A program made the position numbers and the translations under genes. Of a stretch of 64,000 nucleotides of DNA, positions 11,195 through 24,439 are shown one piece after another. This DNA comes from Strigamia acuminata (taxonomy: Eukaryota; Arthropoda; Chilopoda; Geophilomorpha; Linotaeniidae). Each line of letters opens with the position of its first letter. Positions within the stretch are counted from its first letter, which is position 1. The stretch lies in contig OX442316.1 in the NCBI GenBank assembly GCA_949358305.1, positions 7,626,001-7,690,000 on the forward strand, given 5' to 3'. The notes under the pieces were generated by a model. The model was not told the origin of the DNA. It saw nothing but the letters and a program-made list of their open reading frames with translations, and did no database searches.

Positions 11195-12531
11195 CTAAAT
11201 ACTAAGCCATTTACGAACTTGACCAAGATGCTGTTTAGAACTCTGAAAAAATTAGTTGTTAATATTTATTTCTTTTAAATAATAAAAATAAAATAAATCA
11301 CCAGCTCGGAGCTGCCGTGGTCCAATTTGCTCGATTTGTTTGTTAATACATGAAGGAAAACAATCCATCCTGGTTCATCGGTTTCCTGTGAAGTAGACAC
11401 CCATGGACACCATATTTGATGCTCCTGTATTGGATCAAACGCTTTCTTTTCAACAGTGTCCTTAAAAATATAAGACTCGTGAGCATGAAAACTAATTTAA
11501 AGATATCGTAATCGTACACTTACGCCATTAAATTTTTGCTTTTTAATGGGATTTTCGCCGTTTTCTTCGTTTGACTTATAATTCCACAAACCGACGCGAC
11601 GTACGCAATAGGCGCAGAATAACGTACAGCAATCGACATCGCTATTGGAACTACAAATTTATAATATTAATAAAACAAAAATATAATTGATTAATTAAAA
11701 ATTAAATTTACTCGCAACTCCATCCACGGATCGCCAACTGCGTGACTGGCAAAGTAAATTCATAATCTGCAGATAATTTATGTAACTTTTCTAAAGAGTC
11801 TTCTATTGTATTGACACAGGAATCTTGCAAAACCGGTAAAACATTTTCCAAGGATTTCAGTCCATTTAAATTAGATAAAAATTCATTTTTAACTTCTTCT
11901 TTGCTCCAACGACTAATGTTGTAATATGGTTCTGCGTAATAATTACAAAAATTTAATTATTCCTTTAGAATTTGGAAGAAATTCATTCACCTGGGGAAGG
12001 ATTGTTTCGCCACGGACAGTGTTTGTGATGAGCATCGGCTAATTCATTTCGCAGTTTATTAAGCGATTTTTTATCTGTTGAATGAGCAAATTTGAATTAT
12101 ATCGTCAACAAAACATGAAAATATAAACTAACGAAGTTCGATTTGGCATCGTTTAGGAAGTTTTCCACACAAAACGGAGTCACAACTGACGCATTTAAGA
12201 AAATCCACCTCCTTGTTGTACCAGCCATATCTCGCACATTGCAACGGTGAGATTTCGTGAGATTTTCCACTCCACGTCGAGAGGTAAAAGAAATTAAGGG
12301 AATTAAAACCGTTTTAATTTTAAGATTACATTTTTTCGTAAGGATATAGAAAATGTAGAAAGTCGTTTTAAAAAATCTTCTTTGCTGAAATATAAACAAA
12401 AATTAAAATTCTTTTACATAAGAATTAAAAGTATATATTTTTAAATTGTGATCATACCTTGCTTTATCACTTGAATCGACTAGAAACGCTTGCAGTAAAT
12501 GATTAACATTTTTTAATCGCCCGGACGCCAT
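11195..12531 (-). CDS. Zc3hc1: ZC3HC1/NIPA-type C3HC zinc-finger protein
   Basis: Nuclear protein; the human counterpart is a nuclear-basket component first described as an F-box-type partner of ALK. The ATG at 12531 gives MASGRLKNVNHLLQAF. Exons join in phase to give KEDFLKRLSTFS then LSTWSGKSHEISPLQCARYG, the start of the C3HC (zf-C3HC) finger. This continues with FLKCVSCDSVLCGKLP and AHHKHCPWRNNPSP, which supply the zinc-binding Cys and His. The second, Rsm1-like part follows: IRGWSC, LFCAYCVRRVGLWNY and IQEHQIWCPWV. The protein ends VRKWLSI at 11195. The join after STFS uses an AT-AC intron, annotated separately. The product is shorter than the human protein because the long disordered section is nearly absent. 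Assignment is firm from the two zinc-finger parts. Confidence 0.92.
12284..12347 (-). other. U12-type AT-AC intron in the ZC3HC1 gene
   Basis: On the minus strand the intron starts ATATCCTTAC, an essentially perfect U12 donor, and ends TTTTAC. A branch-site match TCCCTTAAT lies about ten bases before the AC end, the right spacing for the minor spliceosome. The intron is 64 bases long and phase 0. Splicing joins STFS to LSTWSGK with no gap in the conserved C3HC region. The only GT in the interval (12327 region) would shift the frame, and reading through meets a stop. Confidence 0.88.
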
Positions 12532-13110
12532 TCGCTATTTGAAACCTGACCGGTCGTGTCGGTGAAGTAGCTCTAGGTCTAGCGGATAACTCCAGTACGA
12601 CTCCTTAGCACCAGAAGCAACTAATGACATCAGAAACATTAGGGTGACGTATCAATTTAAAACCTCTAATTAATAAGACAGAATTGAAGCCTAAAAAAAC
12701 AGTGAATTAAAGTTATGAAACTAATCGAAAACATTTCAGCAAAAAACAAAAATAAAACCTACCAGTACCACCACGCACAAACGCGAATCGGTTGGCAAGG
12801 CAACAGGCAACAAAATGTTATTATAAACATTACCGGAAGATGGCGAAGTCAACAACAAACCAATCAACAGGAAGAGTTCGTGTCGAATGCCAACTTCTTC
12901 AATAATGTAAGTCAAATTTCAGTATCATTATATAAGTTATAGAGACTTAATTTAACACGCTGGTGGTTTTTGTTTTGATTTTGATAATTGATGTGCAATG
13001 CAAAACATCCTTTATTTGTTTTGTGTTCCCTTCACCATCAACGAATATTTCTTTTTAGTTTTTACTACACAAACAAACATCCATTTGACAACTACGTTTA
13101 TTACAATTTA
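12532..13110. other. Spacer between ZC3HC1 and acyltransferase genes
   Basis: About 0.6 kb. It holds the ZC3HC1 promoter side. A plus-strand frame at 12715-12942, rich in Gln and Asn, has a good donor (AATGTAAGT near 12905), so a small plus-strand transcript could start here. I found no homology clue and do not call it a gene. Confidence 0.4.
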
Positions 13111-14660
13111 TCATAAAAACATCTGTTTTCGTATTTCTTTTTCTAAATTCTCCACCTCTCGAACACACGAATTGAGAAAACGGTCAATGACTTTTACATT
13201 GGATATTATTGCATTATCAACACTCATTGAAATAAAAATTTCCCCATTATAACTAAAAAATGTAATTCCAATTCCTAAAATATTAAAGTAAAAAAAATAA
13301 AATTATTAAACATTTCTTTTCCCTTTAATTATAAACTTTAACCTGTTTTATTAATGTGCGGCACAAACCCTCCAAACCTCACAATAATATTCCCATTATT
13401 GTAACAAGGCATTTGAGGCCCAGCAACATTAGACAAAATAAAAGTCGGCCCAATAAACTTCATAGGAATCCTCGTCAAACACGACGGAATTAAATTAACG
13501 ATCGAAAGAGTCATTAAATTGATTGGCAGAAACAACTTGGTCTTCAAACTCACCATCTGTCGATGGGTTTCCATCAACCTAGCCAAAGAAGAATCCGCTT
13601 CCATCTTGAATTTAAAAGTAACCGACGAACACTTATTCTTCAACTCGGGCTGTTCCCTCATAGCGTGGAAAGCAACGGGCATAGCCCCACGCACGGTCCT
13701 CGGAGCAGCAACTTTCTCCTTCACAAAATGCGAGTTCAACGCCGCGCCAACACAAGCCAACAACACATCATTCACCGTCGTTTCAGTAATAGCTTTGATG
13801 AACTTCACACGGTCCAAATTCACCGGTTTCGACAACCGACACAACTTTATACCACTCAATCGCGGCCCGTGTAAAATATTCCTATCTTGTTGCAACATCT
13901 GTTTGGTCAAGTAATATGGAATTAAAAACATGGATTTCGCGAGCTTGAGCAGTGACAGCTGGTTAGGCTTCTTTTTAACTCTTATATAAGACCTCGAAGA
14001 TAACAGTTGGTCAAATCTGACGTCGAAGAAACAAGTAGCAACGAGTTGCACAGCCGAGATAGCATCTGCTATTGAATGATGAAATCGTATTATCATAATG
14101 TGGTGTTCGGTTCCGTAGTATTTCTTTGATAAATTCAACACGTTCACTAGCCACGGTGGTTTCCCAATCGGCATTGGTTCGTTGATTATATTGGTCCACA
14201 ATTGGCAGAGTTCGTTGTCATTTTTCGGAGGGGTACACGAGTACTTGAGAACATGGTTGTCGTGGCGGAAGTTGTTGTCGAGCAACCAATACGAAAATCC
14301 GCAAGATTTTTGCATGCAACAACGCAATCTGGCGTATTTGAAACTGCCGTCAGGATTCTTTGAATCGGTTAATTTACGTTTCACACGATTTCTAATGTCT
14401 TTTAGGTTCGCTTTGCCTTTTATTATCAGAAAACCATGGATGATCATTTCGTGTGGGTTCAATAGAAACAATGCATCTGGGCCGGGGATGAAATGTATTT
14501 TCTGTCGGTGTTTGTGGGTCAAATAGATACCTAAAAAATATCTGAAGAGTATAAATATAAAAAAAAATGGGAGGGCTAAAATGAAAGGTACGGCATAGAG
14601 AATATCAAAAAGTAGTCCCAAAATGATATATTTAAGTGATTTCGCACAGACATTTATCAT
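13111..14660 (-). CDS. WS/DGAT-type O-acyltransferase
   Basis: Two exons: 14660-13343 and 13274-13111, joined in phase. The product is about 495 residues, close to the usual size of the wax ester synthase/diacylglycerol acyltransferase family, which esterifies fatty alcohols or diacylglycerol with acyl-CoA. The N-terminus has hydrophobic segments (YIILGLLFDILYAVPFIL; LPFFFIFILFRYFLGIY), so it is likely anchored in the ER membrane. The acyltransferase motif is IIRFHHSIADAISAVQ, a variant of HHxxxDG in which the Gly is Ala. The C-terminal DUF1298-type region contains SIVNLIPSCLTRIP, FILSNVAGPQMP and, in exon 2, ITFFSYNGEIFISMSVDNAI. The Ser-Asn-Val-Gly/Ala-Gly-Pro element (SNVAGP) is typical. 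A role in cuticular lipid or storage lipid synthesis is inferred. Confidence 0.87.
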
Positions 14661-15848
14661 CTTGGATAAACTGATGTTTTGTTTTCTCGTTTCTATAGCG
14701 CTCTGTTGCTATTTGAACACCATCTGGTGGTAGAGATTTCCTTATTCAGATTACAATTATAAGAGTATATATTTAATTAAAACTGATGTTTTGACGATGA
14801 AAGTTGGTTACGACACCGGATAAACGTGTAAAAAACTGTGCAGTTTGCAGAGGAAAAAACAAGGGAGTCTGCTTGTTTACGAGGATGCTTTACAAATGAA
14901 TTCGTGTAGATTATCCAGGTGGGTTTTTTTGAATTTCCTCTTTTTTGTGCTTTTTCAGCAGAAATTTTGGTTAAATTATAAATATTATCCTTGAGAAATT
15001 GTACGTGATTATCCTTATTACTGTAATTCTGCTATATTTTTAGCTGTACTAAGAAATGATCGCAGTGCGGAAATCAGCTTGTTTTTGGAATTTTTTTGTA
15101 TAATTAATAATTATATGCGTACATAAAAATTCTAAAATTGTTGACTGGTTTTTAAAAGGAATGAATTTATGTTTATTTAGATTTAACTCTGTTGGATAGC
15201 TAAACATTACCATCTATTTAAACTGTAGTTGTGTAACAGCTTTAATGCTTTAAATGTAAATATTCACTGGGATTCAAGTTGGGAGTTGTAACAACGTTAG
15301 ATTTCTAATAAAAAAAAGAAGTTTACTGTTTATTTGTAACAATTTTTTGTACAATTTTTATAAAAAAAAAACCGAAAACCTTTTGTGGTGTTCTGAAAAT
15401 TACAATATATTTTCCTCGCATCTTTTCCTCAAATTATGACGAAATTCAATTAATTGGTATTACATGAATAGACATATTTTAGGAAAAAAAATTACAATTA
15501 CAACAAATTATTTTCTATTGGTCACCTTTACAAAAAAAAACAATTCTGCCGTGCCAAAGCAAATTGGGGATTTCCATACATTAATTTTCAAGTTGTTGAC
15601 TCACGTTCCTTAACTGCCACTTCACAAAAAATTTTCGATGACACTCCAGATAAAAGGTGCACACTGTGTCCTTGAATTGAGTCCACATGTTTCCCAAGTC
15701 ACAAAAAATAAGTAATTCGCATTCCCCTCTGCCGAGGGCAGAAATATGAAGAAATAACACGAGGTGAGCGTCACATCATTTGCCTCGTACTACTAATATC
15801 GTGATAAAAGGATGTAAAGGGCATTTCACCCAAAAACCATAGGACATC
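14661..15848. other. Divergent intergenic region between acyltransferase and CLIP protease
   Basis: About 1.2 kb separating a minus-strand and a plus-strand gene, so it holds two outward-facing promoters. It is AT-rich with several A/T runs. No coding frame, RNA gene or repeat recognised, and no promoter motif can be assigned with confidence. Confidence 0.6.
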
Positions 15849-17468
<1,620 letters not shown>

Positions 17469-19667
17469 AATTATTTTATAATTAATTTAATAATTTATAC
17501 AACTGTAAAGTTTTCGTTCGAATTAAACTTATTTAATTATTTCATGCGTGTAATTTACACTTTAGATTATGACAAAGCTAATTGAAATTGCAGTAAATAG
17601 ATGGCACTACTATGAAGGAACTGAGTCGGTGTTAAGACACGAAGGCATGGAGTCACGTTTCCTATTACATTAAGCAACGTAAAAGAAATAGGAATAATTA
17701 AATTTGTGCGTTTCCTTTGATGTTTTAATGCTTGAAATTCAAGCACAAATGACTTTCATTCTATTTAGAAAATCGAATATGTGAAAAATTAATTTGATTA
17801 AACTTATTAAACTAACAGTAACATCCCACATTGAAGAATAATTTATTTTGTCGCAAAACGAACGGTAGCTGTACGAAAACGTATGGAAATGCGAACAATT
17901 CAATTGACTCTGGCGACCTAAACTTACGTCAACCGTAACCCGAAATGCGGTAATTCAATTCGTTTAATTAAAATAAGATTATAACTTCATAAAACTTTGT
18001 GCTATTGTACTCAATTAGACATTTCTTCTGGTCGAAAACCAGAGTACTGATGTTGGGGGTCGTGTGAAAAAAAGCAGTGCTTTTTGGTTGTCTTGAGAGT
18101 CGTCTGATGAAAATTACTCGTGCACCTTTATGATTTCAATAAGGAAGCTTCACCGCAGTAGGTACTTTCATCTGACTTGTAAGTGCTCGCTCACTTTTTA
18201 TATTTACTTTTATTACTGAAGGGAATTAAGTGACTGTAAGTTGTTCTATTTTTTTTAATTTGATAATTTTTTATAATTCATTTGTATTTTTTTTTAAAAG
18301 AACTAACTTTGAATATGGCTGAGGCCCATTAAATTTTCATCCTGAGTACAGCTGCAAAGGTTTTTAGTCAAATATAATAAGCAAAGCAAATATATAACAA
18401 CGCGCCTCTTTCTTGATTTTGCGAATTACTTTTGTTGATTTTTAAAATTGTATACTGATTTGATTAGAAAAAGTCACGACTGATTTATAATATTTATGAA
18501 TTTTTTTTAGAGTTTGTTTTTCCTTGCCGGTTTCTTTATTTTGGTTGCTACTTGTTTGATCCCTGGATAAATAGGGAGAGCTGCGATTCCATTTCGGTTC
18601 CATGCAGAGGAGGAAATTTATAGACGCCTTCACGCCAAGGGACGCAAAGAAACGTTACTGGATGAGAATTCAATTGGAGCCCTTGGGCAAGCCGACATTG
18701 ACACTTGAACGCCACACAAGCCCTTCACGCTCTACGCATCTTGAATGTCAATGGATGAGAAGGGCATCCATCATTAGAGGTCTTCTTCGAAAAAGAAAGG
18801 TCTTGTTGTCAGAAGAAAAGCAGAAGGCGTGTATAATAGAATCTCTTCAATTTCATGCCTGGTCGGCATACGCATAAACCCTCGTTCCATTTTTAATTAT
18901 AAAGTTTTCCTATTCACACGCCAATCAAAAATTGTTTAACTTTTATAAGTTAAAGTTATTACTGAATTAATATCCGTATATATGGGAAAATGATGAAGTT
19001 TGAAAGCACTCGTTAATTCGCTTCTTTCTTTTCGTGTTAATCGAATGGTAATCTATAAAAGTGTATAGTGATGAGCAATTTTCCACCATGAGTTTGAAGA
19101 ATGATTTTTGCCTTTAATAAGGAAAAATCTTTTCTTCTAGCACTTCGAGTGGAGTCTGTTGTCGCATGGCTGTACATAGCCGTCTGGTTCACGATAACAT
19201 CATCTATTATCTTGGCTTTCTTGGATTGCAATCTTTTACTCAAAGCCTGCCCCTGATGCAACCAGCCGTGAAATAAGCAGCATTGAGTGGAGGTAAAACT
19301 TGGCCTCAGTGAAAGTCACTTCATAAGAAATATACTTCCGACTCATTCAAGCATCTGCAAAACAAAGACTTGGCTCCTTCCTATTTTCAGAGAACAAAAG
19401 ATAACAAATTTCAATTTGTAACGAATTTTATGCAAATGTAAATATTCATGGGTAAAAAAAAATGATTAAATTATAAAAATATACAAAATAAAACATTTAA
19501 AGCTGCAATCAGGATTTGTCTAAAATAAAAAAATTAATTAAAAAAAAAAAACTTTTGTCTATCGGATCATTTGATTAGTTTATAATTGCTCTTTTGTTTA
19601 AATGTAGCAACAGATCAAAAGATAGGTTGTGTCGTCGATAGTGTAGTGTTGTGTTCGCGTTGGCATC
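17469..19667. other. Intergenic, no gene recognised
   Basis: About 2.2 kb after the CLIP protease; its poly(A) region is within the first 100 bases. Short frames at 18602-18877 and 19037-19261 show no family features or splice context that I can support. Nothing else seen. Confidence 0.5.
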
Positions 19668-19753
19668 ATGTGTCGTGTAGGCGGCTTTGCTTTAATTTTA
19701 TGCCTTTATTTAACAAACACGTGCACAATAGAGCTGCATGCCCTTGGCGCCAA
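19668..19753 (+). CDS. Possible first coding exon with signal peptide
   Basis: ATG at 19668 opens MCRVGGFALILCLYLTNTCT, a plausible short signal peptide (a basic residue, then a hydrophobic core), continuing IELHALGA. The exon would end at 19753, where CAA is followed by GTACGT, a good donor, leaving phase 2. Reading through the donor gives another 40 or so residues with no recognisable features. No second exon could be identified downstream, so this is either the start of a gene with a long first intron or a chance match. Confidence 0.28.
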
Positions 19754-22700
19754 GTACGTATGTTGTCTGATCAGGAACTGGATTCACACTGTTTCTGTAC
19801 CCATCGCAGTCTCACAGAGCGAGAAATTGAAAGAAATCGAAGACGAGAGCTTTTCCTGCACTCACACAAAGAGTGAAATGATGTGAGTTACATTTGATGC
19901 GATATCGTGATGCTCGCTGCTCACTGTACAAACTGAACTTATACTTGAATGTTTATTTACTCCGTCTTGTACAAATACGGGTATGGTACACAAGTTAAGA
20001 AACGAATTACCGATAATACACTATGCGGTTGATCAGAAGGTTTATAAAGACGAACTGCTGCTGATGCAAAAGCTGGCTCGACATGAATACGCTTCTTCGT
20101 GACTTCGTAATGTTAAAAAAAATTATAATGATGTTTATTGCATATTAATGTGGAATATAGAAAATGCGAAGTTGCAAAGTTGCATAAGCTGTTGTGGCAT
20201 TCTGAAACTCGATTCTTTGAAACTGCATTAACAAAACTTAAATTCTTTGAAATAATTTAGATGCAATTCAAAGTTTTATTATTATTAATGAATGCAAGAA
20301 ATGACTTAAACCACTTACGAATTCTTTACTATTGCACACGGTTGCGTAAAACAAACCGTTTGCAACAGTCGAGAATTTATGATTAGTTTTTAAAGGCAAT
20401 TGCACAGACCAAAGGTCCACTAAAAAAATACAACAAAAGAATAAACGTAAGAAACTAACAATACTAAATAAGTCCTTAAAAAAACAGACCTTCCATAAAA
20501 GTGTTAAATTTAATACTGATGACCAGCTCAATTGATTTTTATTAAAGAACTCGTATAATACCCATCGAAGAATCCACCGACGTCTCAAACATTCGAAATA
20601 ATTTTTGAAGTTGCTTCAGAAACAGGAATTTATCTGTACCTGTGGGTTCGAGTTTGACACTTTAATAAATGATGCAATCAAGTCTAACTTGCTAGTAGGA
20701 AACATGTGAAGTTAACAGATGATGCATTTGGAATAGAGCCAGCATTAACAAGATTGAACAGTGACCGCTGGCACTTGCCTTTACGAGTGACTTTACATGA
20801 GTAAGAGTAGCCATTAAGTCTTTATACAAGATAATGAGTGCAAAGGAGAGCAATTAGTTAAGTTAGTCGGTGACAAAATTACAGCTTGAAACAAAGAAAA
20901 TAAGGATTCTTAAAAGCAATTTACCAACAAGCTAGTAATCTACTTGATGGCAATCAATATCATTATTGGCCATGAATGTCAAAAGATGGGCAACACAAAA
21001 ACTCATTTCCCATTCCTTTCCTTCGTGTTTCTGACAGTTAATCCCTGCTAATGATTTTCTGATGCACACCAGACATGACCATTTAGTGATAGTTCCTAAC
21101 AAGCTATCTCATTAGAGAGATATTGTTCCCTGATAAACATCCTCTATCTACATAATATTTGAAACTGATCTAAACTATAAGCGGAAAAAAGAACTCTCTT
21201 TCTTTTTTGTTTCTGCAATGGAAATCTACATCTTGTTAACTTGACACAAAAAGTTTATTGTCTGTTCGCTGCAGAACATTTTTTAAAGTCCTAACTGATT
21301 TCTGGTTGTGGGGTAATGGATGTCCAAATGTGTAAGGCTATTAATATTACCGATGGGTGAACGACTGCCTTTGGGAAAGATCTGTCTTCGCCTGCTGTAT
21401 TCATTATGGCCCAGTAGAAAGAAACCCAATGGAGATAAATCTCATTCTTCTTCAGCAGACTATAAAAGACTTAAAAAAATTGTAGCTCAATCACCATTTA
21501 GCTTCAGATGGATGTAGACGCAATAAATTCATTTCAGGTTCTTCTTTAATGTCGAGTAGATTTGTTTAAATTTACTGGGTAAAATGTAATCAATAAAATG
21601 ATTAAATAAGTTGCTGCAATATTTTGATTGATTATAATTTTACGTTTACCGGTGTGTATGGTAATTTTAAACATCTTCAGAATGTACGGTTGATGCACAC
21701 AGTTCTGTGAATTTTCTTGGCATGAAGTGGGGAAACGTGTCAATATTTTGTTATACACAACTTTATGCTCTAGAAAAATATTTGAAACAGTTTGTAAACA
21801 TTCGACTTGGCGTGCAGGAACCATGAGGAGGACCTCACCCTCATCCAACCATTGGAAAATTGCCAGTATACGCAGTTTTGTTGTGTTGGCTTCTGTTTAC
21901 TCAGAGACTTGGCCATATTTCAGAAATTATAAATCTTTTCTTTCGTATTTGGAATTTTTTAAATATTTTTTTTTAACGTTTAATTCATTAAATTGTGACG
22001 ACGTTTTTTTCCCCTTCTTCTGTAACTTTTCTCGATTTTCTCTCTCTTCCTCTCTTTCTAAATTCATTTTTTATTGTTCATTTTACATAAATCACATTTA
22101 TTAATTTTTAATAAACACACTCAACTCCTGAATAGAGTTTTTTTCTGTACTTTTTCAATTCATTCTCAAGTAATGTAATGAAGTTTTGATAGATTTTCTT
22201 TAGTCGAAGTTTTATTTATTTTTTGCATTTTTTCCTAGGAAAAAAATGCGGTAATTAAGTATTTGCTAATCGCATTAGCTAATTGTGTGGAGATGTAAAG
22301 AACATTATTAAAAACTTAAGTCATTCTAGTAGCATGAGTTTGTGTACACATAGAAGGAATTATACTAATTAGTAAGTGTAGAAGTGATCTAAATTCATTT
22401 AATTGACGTTTAAAAACGGAATTCAATAAAAAGAATATTAAATAAATCTGCCAACGGCATGCAACATCATCAATTAAACATAAAAAAATTAAAGAAGCCT
22501 AAAAGATAAACTTTTAGAACCGTGATGAAACTTCATTCTTCTTGCAAATGTGCCAATGGAGATTTTCTCAACATCTGTGTAAGTACGTGTTTTGTTCTCA
22601 GTCGCTTGCATTCAAACTTTATAGTCAAGTCAAGCTTTTATGACCGTGACTAGATTTTACCACAAGAAAATAAATAAACTCTTAGTTCTAGTCGTTTATA

Positions 22701-24205
22701 CGAAAAAAGTAAAGCAGAGCAAATTCTTGGATATTTCCAGTTTGTTATTAGAGCAATAAATGTTAAGAATAAATTGTTTATTGAATTTTAAATTTCTAAA
22801 GCATAAAATAAAAATATAAAAAAAGCACTTTAAATTGACTGTACATTGCCAGCTAGTTTCTCATCCTAATTTTCTGACAATTGCTGTAATTATTTTTCAA
22901 AATCAAATTACTAAATTTCCAATTCACACACAGCTCATTTTGCAAATTTTAAATTAAAATCCAAAGCACTAAACCGAATTCCACTCATGTGAATTTTTTT
23001 ATGTTGCTTGGGTTTAGGGTCAATCAAGTTGCTTGTCGCCATCGTCATTCAATTGAATTGCTACTCGTTTGGTTGCTAGTCGTTACTAACTGCTGTCAAA
23101 TCAAGCCAAATGTGTCTAGAGAATGCATTATAGGAAACCTTAATTCACGTACACTTTCACTCCCAAGTCTTATGTAATCAGAGAAGGCAAGTAGTGTGTG
23201 CGAGTACCGTCAACTTGGCAATTTGGAGACGAACATATCTTATCATTTAATTACGTCTTGGTTGATTTGAAACATTCTTTTAAACTTGTCTAGAACTATT
23301 CATCAACCCCTTGTCTAGTGACACTAATTAACTAATCAATATTAAAGCAAACAAACAGTTGAAATATAGGTTTTATATTTATATTTTTTCCTCTTTTTAT
23401 TTCGAACAATAAACAGGCTTTTTGGGATTAAGTGAATTGCTTTGGTGCAAATTTATTCATTTTAACAACGAATAAATACCGAACATTTTCTGAATGACTG
23501 AATAAGAACTATTAACACAATAATTACTTTGCTTCGAAAAGCGTAGGCCATGCGTGCTTCACGGAAATACTCTGTTATCTTGAATGGTTGATAAAATAAA
23601 ACCGTCAATGAGGCATTATCCCATCATTATAGATGTGATGTGAACGTAGAAAAAGTTTAAGTTCGTTAACAGCACATCAACTCTTATTTTGCTTAAAGCA
23701 TTTCTAATTGTCAAATTCAATTGAGTTCCCAAAGTTAAGGGAAAGTTTCACCAACAAACAGAACCCCGAGATCTTTTTTTTTAAAAAAATAATTTATTTT
23801 CTCATCATCTTTTTACTTCTAAAAACATCATTTTCAAAAATAATAACTAAAAGAAAATTCCACATGTTGTGACACTTTACGCCGCTAGGTTGTAAGACAA
23901 GCGCTGAAATGACGTCGTCACCGCTTCCTTCCGCCATTTTACGATTGTTTTGTTGACCTCTGAAAGCCATCGGTAAGTTGTTTTGTGTTAAATTGTCTTC
24001 CATTTTGATGTTTTAAGTATTTAACTTATAGTGTCGGTTTTGTGTACACTTTACTACCAACAGAAAAATGTTTCGTGAAAATCGTCACACAAGTTTTTAT
24101 TAGTTTTGATTACATTTGCTCCAAAAAAAAAACACGAACATTTCATCTAAATACGAAGCAAAAAAGGTCATTGTAATGAAAAATGTATTCTAAACAAAGT
24201 GAGTC
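19754..24205. other. Long non-coding stretch
   Basis: About 4.4 kb of AT-rich sequence. The frames present are short and Phe/Lys/Asn-rich, as expected by chance. No repeat, RNA gene or transposon recognised. The section around 23,880-24,000 is richer in CpG than its flanks and precedes the candidate exon at 24,206, so it may be promoter-like. Confidence 0.45.
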
Positions 24206-24439
24206 ATGGTGGCCATGTACGAGGATATCCTTTGCAACAGCGACCAAGATTCGCTTCCCACCAACATCCACGTGCGTTGGGGCGTGAATGGGAGCACGGC
24301 CTCGGTGGGTTATTGCGGCAGTTATCTTTCTCTTTCCTTCATCGCTGTGGACGATAAAAGAGAGGAGAGAAGGTGGTGGAAGAGGCTATCTCACGAGTGC
24401 GACCCCACGCGAACATATGACGAGTATGTTTCCATCTGA
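24206..24439 (+). CDS. Possible coding exon, unknown
   Basis: ATG at 24206 in a GC-richer island gives a 77-codon frame beginning MVAMYEDILCNSDQDSLPTN and continuing with varied codons, unlike the surrounding low-complexity frames. A weak donor (GTGGGT, after ...STAS) occurs about 100 bases in, so only the first 35 or so residues might be coding. No signal peptide, membrane segment or known motif. Whether it is a real exon, a uORF or part of a regulatory island cannot be decided from sequence alone. Confidence 0.25.
   Translation: MVAMYEDILCNSDQDSLPTNIHVRWGVNGSTASVGYCGSYLSLSFIAVDDKREERRWWKRLSHECDPTRTYDEYVSI

Noticed and set aside
12097-12399. 100-codon minus-strand frame at the ZC3HC1 locus
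   Set aside because: It reads through the AT-AC intron in the wrong frame; the spliced frame carries the conserved C3HC zinc finger.
13519-13914. Plus-strand frames of 131 and 103 codons opposite the acyltransferase
   Set aside because: They are antisense shadows of a well-supported conserved gene.
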